A stretch of 44,635 bases of DNA from an uncultured Vampirovibrio sp. (GTDB lineage: Bacteria > Cyanobacteriota > Vampirovibrionia > Gastranaerophilales > Gastranaerophilaceae), in the NCBI GenBank assembly GCA_910579975.1, contig CAJTWU010000010.1, positions 1-44,635 on the forward strand, read 5' to 3'. The notes under the pieces were generated by a model. It did not search any database. It was not told the origin of the DNA and saw only the letters and a program-made list of their open reading frames with translations. This document shows positions 22,936 to 29,600 of this stretch, one piece after another. Numbering within the stretch: the first letter of the stretch is position 1; every line of letters starts with the position of its first letter. Both the position numbers and the translations under genes were made by a program.

Positions 22936-24759
22936 TTATTTATTAGCTCCTTTTGCTTTTTCAGCTTCAACCCAAGCAGTAAAGTTTGTTTTGAATTCTG
23001 TTGTAAAGGTTACTGCTGCTTTTTGAGGATTGAGAATTCCGTGAGATCCAAGCCATTTATGATTATGGTCTTCTGAACTTGAAGCAACAGCTGTGCTTTT
23101 AGCATTATTAAACATGGTTGTAAATACTGTATTATCAAACTCAATGCCGTTAGCTTTACACATATTCATAGCTTTTTGAAGCATTTGTGGCTTTAATTTA
23201 TCAATCATTTCTTTTGCTGTATCTTCTGCAACAGTTAGATTTTTATCATGTTTAATAGTAGTAGTTATACCACCTTCTTGTAGGTCTTCCATTAAATCAG
23301 GATTAGTTACATTGCCATCTTCATCTTTTGCCATTACAGTATAATCAATATCGACCAAATCCATATCTGTATTAGATTTATTCATATCATCAACTCTTGT
23401 CGCAATATTTGTATTGAACGCTGAGATAAAGTTTTGCACTGTAGTTTGAATGCCTTCTGCTGCAGAACATCTGCCTCTGCCCGTGCCAAAGATTCCTGTT
23501 TTCTTAGATTTTGTTGGAAGTCCATCAACAACCTGAGTCAAGGTTTCTTGGAAAACATTATCAAATACTTGAGCTATCTTATCAAATGGAATACCTTTTG
23601 CTTCAAGCATTTTTTCAATCTGAGCTCTCATTTGGTCTTTTAACGATTCAAGTTGTTCACGAACTTTATCTTGAACCTGATCGCGCTTCTTTCTACCTTT
23701 TACTTCATATTTTTCATTATTTGCATATCCAGGAATTGATGAATAGTCAATTAAACTTGGATTAACCGCATATTCACTACCTTTAATATCAGTAAATGCT
23801 TTTTCTGCTGCAGCTTCAGCTTTTGCTGCTTCATCGGCTATTATTTGTTCTTTTTTATTTACAGTGCTTAAGCCATCTATAAAGGCTTGTAAATCAGCTT
23901 TTAAAGCTTCTCCGTCTTTATATTTATTAAGTACTGCGTTAATATTTGTTGCTGTAACGACTTGCTCACCTAACTTCGCTGTTACGCCATTTTCAAGTGC
24001 TGATGTTAAAAGTTCTTGCGCTGCATATAGTAGTTTTGGCAATTCTCCTGATTCTATTGTTGAACCTAGGGTATCTAATCGTCTTTGATAATCAGACACA
24101 CTATCTGCTAATTTTTCTGAATCGGTTTTTGTTAACCAATTTTCCAGGTGAGCAGTCAAATCTGCTTCAAGATTTGAACCAGTATATGATTGAACAAATG
24201 CATTCGCTACTGATTCTAGTTGTTGAGACAATGTCTTTGTAGCAGCATTAGTTAATCCTTCACTTCCAAAATTTTCAACCATTTCATTTATTACGCCGTT
24301 TTTAATTGTAGAAGGATCATTTGCTAATACTTCATTTTTAATTGCTTCGTAATTACCTGGTAGTTCTCTCTTGAATGCTTCGGCCATTTTGGAAATATCA
24401 CCATTGTAGTTATTTTCATAATTTGCTACCAATTCTTTTAATTTTGCAGTTACTTCGGGAATAAGAGTTGTTCCTGCAAAGTCAAAGGATATATCTTTAG
24501 CCATTGCATTTATGGCTTCTTGCATTTGTTGTTTTTGTTCTAATACTGCATATTCTTGTTCTGTAATTTCACCATCGCCGTTTTTATCTACAAGTGAAAG
24601 TTCAATTGTATCTACATTATTTTCTTTCAAGAATGCATTAAATTCTTCTTTGGAAATTTTACCGTCACCATCTAAATCTTTAATGTCATTGAATGATAAA
24701 CGTTGACCGTTTTGTAATGTTAAATTACCAAATTGGTTGATACCTGAAAATCCGCTCAT
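22936..24759 (-). CDS. Large EF-hand calcium-binding protein
   Basis: 607 residues, no recognised family beyond the N-terminus. Two canonical EF-hand loops: residues 28-39 (DLDGDGKISKEE) and 58-69 (DKNGDGEITEQE). The rest is a long, probably helical body with few cysteines, including a basic patch (GRKKRDQVQDKVREQLESLKDQMRAQIEKML) and an acidic region (DIDYTVMAKDEDGNVTNPDLMEDL). No signal peptide or membrane segment, so it is cytoplasmic or exported by a non-Sec route. AGGAG lies 7 nt before the ATG. Its upstream region carries the inverted-repeat-flanked segment, suggesting variable expression. Confidence 0.75.
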   Translation of the reverse strand: MSGFSGINQFGNLTLQNGQRLSFNDIKDLDGDGKISKEEFNAFLKENNVDTIELSLVDKNGDGEITEQEYAVLEQKQQMQEAINAMAKDISFDFAGTTLIPEVTAKLKELVANYENNYNGDISKMAEAFKRELPGNYEAIKNEVLANDPSTIKNGVINEMVENFGSEGLTNAATKTLSQQLESVANAFVQSYTGSNLEADLTAHLENWLTKTDSEKLADSVSDYQRRLDTLGSTIESGELPKLLYAAQELLTSALENGVTAKLGEQVVTATNINAVLNKYKDGEALKADLQAFIDGLSTVNKKEQIIADEAAKAEAAAEKAFTDIKGSEYAVNPSLIDYSSIPGYANNEKYEVKGRKKRDQVQDKVREQLESLKDQMRAQIEKMLEAKGIPFDKIAQVFDNVFQETLTQVVDGLPTKSKKTGIFGTGRGRCSAAEGIQTTVQNFISAFNTNIATRVDDMNKSNTDMDLVDIDYTVMAKDEDGNVTNPDLMEDLQEGGITTTIKHDKNLTVAEDTAKEMIDKLKPQMLQKAMNMCKANGIEFDNTVFTTMFNNAKSTAVASSSEDHNHKWLGSHGILNPQKAAVTFTTEFKTNFTAWVEAEKAKGANK

Positions 24760-24793
24760 AGTGTTACTCCTTTTTATCCTTTTTCTCTGATAT

Positions 24794-24817
24794 GCAACTT
24801 AATATCTATTGTGTTGC
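24794..24817 (-). repeat. 24-bp inverted repeat, left copy
   Basis: Begins GCAAC and ends GTTGC. Its reverse complement is identical, base for base, to 25048-25071. Each copy is itself an imperfect dyad of form GCAAC-NN-AATA-NN-TATT-NN-GTTGC, with the NN positions breaking the symmetry and giving a direction. It lies 35 bp upstream of the EF-hand start codon. Confidence 0.85.
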
Positions 24818-25047
24818 TTTTTTTAATAAGGGGCGGCGGACATTCCACATTACCACTAGCTTCTAGTTTGCCTACAATTCCGCCTTTTGAACAGATTCCA
24901 AGTAGGTTCAAGCTGGTTGCGCCCCCTCACCCCAACCCTCTCCCGTAGGGCGAGGGAGCTATATTGCTATTTATTAATGTAAAGTTATGTAACAATTTTC
25001 AAATTATACCTAAAGTTTTCTTATCATCTTGCCGTAAAGGATAATAT
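24818..25047. other. 230-bp segment bounded by inverted repeats (candidate invertible element)
   Basis: This forms most of the 369-bp gene-free interval between the EF-hand (-) and zinc-ribbon (+) genes. It holds a -10 consensus TATAAT pointing at the EF-hand gene (minus strand, 25008-25003), although without a clear -35. It also contains a GC-rich run of hairpins at 24835-24956. No coding frame is credible. No recombinase gene is adjacent. Confidence 0.5.
24835..24956 (-). other. GC-rich block with three stem-loops and a G-quadruplex motif
   Basis: Three nested or tandem stems: GGCGGA/TCCGCC (24835-24840 with 24879-24884) enclosing ACTAG/CTAGT (24855-24859 with 24863-24867); TTGAAC/GTTCAA (24887-24892 with 24906-24911); and CCCTCTCCC/GGGCGAGGG (24936-24944 with 24948-24956, one mismatch). 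On the minus strand the G-runs at 24922-24944 have sizes 3, 3, 4 and 5 with loops of 2-3 nt. In an AT-rich genome this stands out as a REP-like element or structured leader. Confidence 0.5.
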
Positions 25048-25071
25048 GCAACACAATAGATATTAAGTTGC
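25048..25071 (+). repeat. 24-bp inverted repeat, right copy
   Basis: Exact reverse complement of 24794-24817, with nothing matching beyond 24 bp on either side. It lies 56 bp upstream of the zinc-ribbon start codon. Both copies read in the same sense relative to the gene they precede. Confidence 0.85.
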
Positions 25072-25103
25072 TTTTTTGTTGACTTAACTTGATAAATCAT
25101 TAA

Positions 25104-25122
25104 TACCTCTTTATAAGAGGTA
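25104..25122 (+). promoter_or_regulatory. Hairpin enclosing the ribosome binding site of the zinc-ribbon gene
   Basis: TACCTCTT (25104-25111) and AAGAGGTA (25115-25122) form a perfect 8-bp stem with the loop TAT. The Shine-Dalgarno AAGAGG, 7 nt before the ATG at 25128, is wholly within the 3' arm. Translation should depend on opening the stem. Confidence 0.55.
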
Positions 25123-25127
25123 ACGGA

Positions 25128-25502
25128 ATGTTTTTAACTAATTTATTCAAATTAAAAAGAAGTTGTACACATGATAAGATAACACCCGATATGGAATACG
25201 GTTATTGTCCGGATTGTGGCAAATTTATACAAAATGAATGGTATATTACACGCTGTGCATGTTGTGGAGTTAAAATGAAAGCAATAGCCAAAAACGGCGA
25301 AATTTTCCCACAGAACCATTATTGTAGTAATTGTGGCTCAAAAGAGTATTCTGTAGAAAAACTGGAAAAAATTAATTTTATTGATATAAATTTTGCAGTT
25401 TTACAAAAAAATATTATAGAAAATACTAATACCGTAAATACTACCCAATGTTGGGAAGAAAGAAAAAATGCGCCACCCAAATTGACAGTAAAATACCTGT
25501 AA
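25128..25502 (+). CDS. Small zinc-ribbon-like protein
   Basis: 124 residues. Three cysteine pairs of zinc-ribbon type: GYCPDCGKF near residue 27, RCACCGVKM near 43 and YCSNCGSKEYS near 68. The C-terminal third lacks recognisable features. No signal peptide. Possibly a nucleic-acid- or protein-binding adaptor; the function is unknown. Its 3' end overlaps spmB on the opposite strand by 62 nt. It diverges from the EF-hand gene across the inverted-repeat region. Confidence 0.7.
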   Translation: MFLTNLFKLKRSCTHDKITPDMEYGYCPDCGKFIQNEWYITRCACCGVKMKAIAKNGEIFPQNHYCSNCGSKEYSVEKLEKINFIDINFAVLQKNIIENTNTVNTTQCWEERKNAPPKLTVKYL

Positions 25503-25956
25503 TGTCTGCAATAACCCCAGTAAGAATTGCATATCGGAATTTTTTTATTCCAACCGAACCAAAATAAACTGTTAAAACATAAAATGTCGTTTCAGAACTC
25601 CCGACCATAATTGCAGCGAGTTTAGTTATAAAATCATCGGCTCCATGTTTAGCAGCGAGTTCTGCAAATAAACCCAGCACTGCTGAACCTGAAAGAGAAC
25701 GTGTAATCATAATTGGTACCAAATCAGGTTCAACAGGAAAGAGTCCCGTAACCCAGTCAAGAACTCCGGAAGCTCTAAACATAGAAATTGCTACAATAAG
25801 TGCAACAAGATAAGGTATTATTGTAACAGAAACCTTAAAACCATCTTTTGCACCTTCAATAAACTCTTCATATACAGGAACTTTTTTGAGCATGCCGGCA
25901 GCCAAAATTACTAAAATCATTATAGGAAGAATTGCAAGAGATATCTTTTCTAACAT
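25441..25956 (-). CDS. spmB: SpmB-like membrane protein (nucleoside recognition/Gate domain)
   Basis: About 171 residues, from MLEKISLAILPIMILVILAAGML. Conserved segments: VPVYEEFIEGAKDGFKVSVTIIPYLVALIVAISMFRASGVLDW, MITRSLSGSAVLGLFAE, and AAIMVGSSETTFYVLTVYFGSVGIKKFRYAI. These match spore maturation protein B, a family common in bacteria that do not sporulate. The ATG at 25956 shares its A with the stop of spmA (TAATG) and has GGAGG upstream; an earlier in-frame ATG at 25971 has no such site. The substrate is unproven. Confidence 0.88.
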   Translation of the reverse strand: MLEKISLAILPIMILVILAAGMLKKVPVYEEFIEGAKDGFKVSVTIIPYLVALIVAISMFRASGVLDWVTGLFPVEPDLVPIMITRSLSGSAVLGLFAELAAKHGADDFITKLAAIMVGSSETTFYVLTVYFGSVGIKKFRYAILTGVIADITGILLSIWVAHFFFLPNIG

Positions 25957-26537
25957 TATTCTCCCCTCCAAAACTTTCTAAATATCAATGCTGTTATTAT
26001 TGCTGTAACAAATGCAATAGTGGTAACAATTAATGTTGGTAAAACAATATCTGTAGGATTTTTAGCACCTAAGCCTACAAGAATAGCAATAACTGTAGCC
26101 GGGATTATTTGAAAACCGGCAGTATTCATTCCCAGAAACATGCACATGCTATCGGAAGCAGTTTCTTTATCCCCATTCTCTTCCTGTAATTCTCTCATAA
26201 CCTTTAATCCGATAGGGGTTGCTGCATTAGTAAGTCCTAATGCATTTGCTCCCAAACTCATTGTAATATCACCTATTACAGTAGAATTTTCTTTTACATC
26301 CTTAAACAAAGGCTTTACAATTGGATAAATAAACTTTGATAAAAGATTTACCAGTCCTGATTTTTCTGCAATACGCATAATACCAAGCCAGAATGCCATT
26401 ATCCCGATTAATGAAAAAGCAACTTTAACAGCTGTTTCGCAACCTTCAAGCATAGCCGAAACAACTTGCGAAAGAGTTCCATTTACAAATCCCACAACTA
26501 TAGACACGCTTATTAAAATAAAAAATATGTAATTCAT
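25956..26537 (-). CDS. spmA: SpmA-like membrane protein (nucleoside recognition/Gate domain)
   Basis: 193 residues. Conserved parts: LEGCETAVKVAFSLIGIMAFWLGIMRIAEKSGLV, FKDVKENSTVIGDITMSLGANALGLTNAATPIGLKVMRELQEEN, and FLGMNTAGFQIIPATVIAILVGLGAKNP, as in SpmA. Several membrane helices. Paired with spmB by a one-base stop/start overlap; the two halves resemble the split parts of one YjiH/NupC-like Gate protein. A -10 TAATAT lies 6 nt before the ATG and there is no ribosome binding site. Confidence 0.9.
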   Translation of the reverse strand: MNYIFFILISVSIVVGFVNGTLSQVVSAMLEGCETAVKVAFSLIGIMAFWLGIMRIAEKSGLVNLLSKFIYPIVKPLFKDVKENSTVIGDITMSLGANALGLTNAATPIGLKVMRELQEENGDKETASDSMCMFLGMNTAGFQIIPATVIAILVGLGAKNPTDIVLPTLIVTTIAFVTAIITALIFRKFWRGE

Positions 26538-26572
26538 AAACTAATATTAAAAAAAATTTTATTATTTGTCAC
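26538..26572 (-). promoter_or_regulatory. spmAB promoter (predicted leaderless)
   Basis: Minus strand: -35 GTGACA (26572-26567), 17-nt spacer, -10 TAATAT (26549-26544), then exactly 6 nt to the spmA ATG. The -35 occupies the same base pairs as the -35 of the divergent giant gene. Confidence 0.6.
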
Positions 26573-26594
26573 TATTTTTATATTAGTATATAAT
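26566..26594 (+). promoter_or_regulatory. Promoter of the giant coiled-coil gene
   Basis: -35 TTGTCA (26566-26571), 17-nt spacer, consensus -10 TATAAT (26589-26594). Six nt further on is an ATG at 26601 that is followed at once by TAA. The coding start is 33 nt downstream of this point. Confidence 0.7.
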
Positions 26595-26633
26595 ATATAA
26601 ATGTAATAATGTAGGATGTGGGATAGTAGTTTT

Positions 26634-29600
26634 ATGGCAGATTTTGATAATTTATCGGGGATTAATGAGAATTTTAATACAATTAAAACACTCTTAAATT
26701 CAATAAGAGCACAAGGAATTCTTAATACTTCTGATGTTGACAAGTTATTATCAGGAATTAATTCTAAGTTAGAAAAAATAAATACAGAAGAAGATATAGA
26801 TTTAATTAAAATATTTTTATCAGAACTTAAACAAAACCTAGATGAAAGACATAATATTCTTATTTCTAAGTTCGGTGCTATAGAATCATTGTTCTCTAAC
26901 TTGCTGAAAAATAGTTCAGAAATGCCAAAATCTGCTGAACTAAAAGAACTGTTTGATATTGTAGCAACTAACTTATCAGTTTTTTCAAGAGAAGTTGTAT
27001 CACAAAAAGAATTGTTAACTGATATTACATTAAGACTTGATGCTTTGCGTTCTGATGACACTCAAAAACGTGAGATTATTAAGAATATATCATTATTAAA
27101 GCCTGATTTAGAAAGATTAAACAATGGATTTGACTCTATTGTTTTAAGTCTAAATGACAATTTTAAAACTATTATAAAAACAATTGCTTCTTTTGATAAA
27201 ACTGATTATTTTGAAAGATTTTCTGATGTTCTAACAGGCATGGAAATGTCTTCAAACACAATATTATCAGCATTGCAAATGCTTGATAAAAAGACTGAAC
27301 AAGTTGAAACAATACTTCAAAATCTTGCAACCCAAGATGATATTACATCAGCAAAAGAACGTTTATTTGAACTATCTTCCCAGAGTCATGAGCTCACTGC
27401 TTCTGTTAATGATTTAAGCAGCCGATATATCAAAATTGATAACCTTGCTGAAAAAATTGATGCCTCTGTTAACATTATTGCAAGTTTAAAATCTGTTCTT
27501 GAAACTGCTGATAACCAAAATACACAAATTATTTTGGACAAGCTAAATGTTCTTGAAACAGAATTACAAAATATATCAACAGATACTAAATTTGATACTT
27601 TCAAAGCTTCTTTAGAAGATGTTTTGAAAAACATCTTAGATGGAACTATGGGATTTGATGCTCTGGTTTCTAAAAAAGGTACTGAAATTACAGCAGAAGT
27701 AAATCTTGCTATACAAAAACTAGCAACCTTACAGGATGCTAATATTACCAGAGTTTTAAATGATATTTCAACAAGTGCTGATGCTTTAAACTCAAAACTT
27801 GCACAAACTCAAAATTCTATTGCAACATTATGTGAGAAGAATTTTAATTCAGTATTTGAAAATATTTCTAATGTAAAAACTCTTATTGCACAAATTGACG
27901 AAAACAGTGTTTCTTCAAACAATGCTATTTTCTCAAGCATTACCGATAGATTAGCAGTTTTTGAAAATAGCCTTAGAGTATCTTTAGAAACTCAAGAAAA
28001 GAGCATTTCCAGCTCTTCTCTACGTTTATTCGAACAAATTGAAAATATTAAGAACTTATCGGGTGTACTTGATTACAAAATGGATTCTTCTGTTGTAGAA
28101 GCTAGCAACATTAAAAGAGAGCTAGCAGCACTGAAAGACTCTATTGAAGCCGTCTTGGCATTAGATTTTGTAAACACTGTAAAAGATTTAAGAGTTGATT
28201 TATATGCTTCAAAACAAGAATTGGTAAACACTTTTGAAACTACAAATCATGAGCTTTCTGATAAATTTACTAATGATTTATATGGCAAATATGAATTGCT
28301 TATTAGTAAGCTTGATAGTGTAGAAGATGAATTCAAAAAAACACAAAATGACTCATTATTAAGTTTAAAAGGCATATTAGAAAAAATTTCATCATCAATT
28401 ATTGACATACTTTCTTATGTTGGAGAACAACAATCAGCTTGTGATAACGGTTTCAATAGTAAGCTTGATTTAATTAATGATGAATTGAAAAAAGAAATTA
28501 AGTATTCATATAATAAATTGATTGAAATTCAAGAAGCTTATTCAGAGATTAAAGACATGTTAAGCATTAATAATGTCAATTCTACAGAAAGATTTGATGG
28601 AATAATTGCTTCTGCTGGTAATGTTAAATCTGATTTTGAAGCTCAAATAGCAGCATTAAAACGAGCATTACTTGATAAAATTTCAGAATTTAAACAAGAA
28701 TTTACATGCGCAAATGCAGAAAAAGTAAGTGAACTTAAATTTGCGGTTGAAAGTGTTTACAGCAAAAATTCGCAAGAAGTTTCTGAATTATTAACCGAAA
28801 TAAAAGAACTGTTAGGAATTTTCTCAACTGATGATAGTAACTCAAGAGCAGCTACATTAGCAAAAATACTTGATAATTTCGTTGCGATAAAAAGTTACAT
28901 GTCTGCTCTAAATGATAAAACAGCAAATGATGTCAAAGAACAGGTTAAAATAATTCTTGCTGATTTCGAAAATGTTAAAGCTGTTTTAAACAAGCTGGAT
29001 GAAAATGTTGATGGAGATATGACAAGACAACTTTCAATAATCGAAAGCAACTTTGAGTCTCTTGTTTCTCAAATCACAATCTTATTTGATAAATCAGATA
29101 CAGCTTTGACCGAAAAAATTAACAGTGAATTTTCTAAAGCTTCAGCTCTAATGCAAGAAGCTATGACACAAAAACTGGAAGCGTACAAACTTAGAATTGA
29201 AGAAACATTCGATAAAATACAAAACAGCTCTGTAGAACAATCGAGTTATTTACAAGAAAGAATTGCTGATATTAATGTTGCAATGAAATCAGCCTTAGAA
29301 TTACAAAATGAAACTAACTTCAAACAAATTGAAGACATGACTGCAACTTTAAAAAGTGTTCTTGATGAAAATATTAAGCTTACTGCTGTTGATTATGCTT
29401 CTTTTAAAGAAAAATTGGCTGAATTTGCAAAAGAAATAACTGCAAATAATAGTATTTTAACTCAAGATTTAAAAGCACAGCTTGACGATATTACAAAATA
29501 TATTGACTCTGTTTTGGACATTCAAGCACAGGAAATTGAAAGTCGTCATGATGAGTTATTTGCTAAAAACACTGAACTTTTAGGAAATCAGAATAATATT

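Noticed and set aside
24901..24925. tRNA-like T-arm (GGTTCAAGC) in the GC-rich block
   Set aside because: No matching acceptor, D or anticodon arms on either strand; it is explained as one side of the TTGAAC/GTTCAA stem.
24794..25071. The two 24-bp repeats as a pair of intrinsic terminators (both are followed by T-runs on the + strand)
   Set aside because: Only 5-bp AT-poor stems form, with large internal loops. Moreover, the non-palindromic positions are also exactly inverted between the copies, which terminators would not need.
24794..25071. A MITE-type transposon bounded by the 24-bp repeats
   Set aside because: No target-site duplication is visible outside the repeats. Not excluded, but the placement between two divergent starts fits a switch better.
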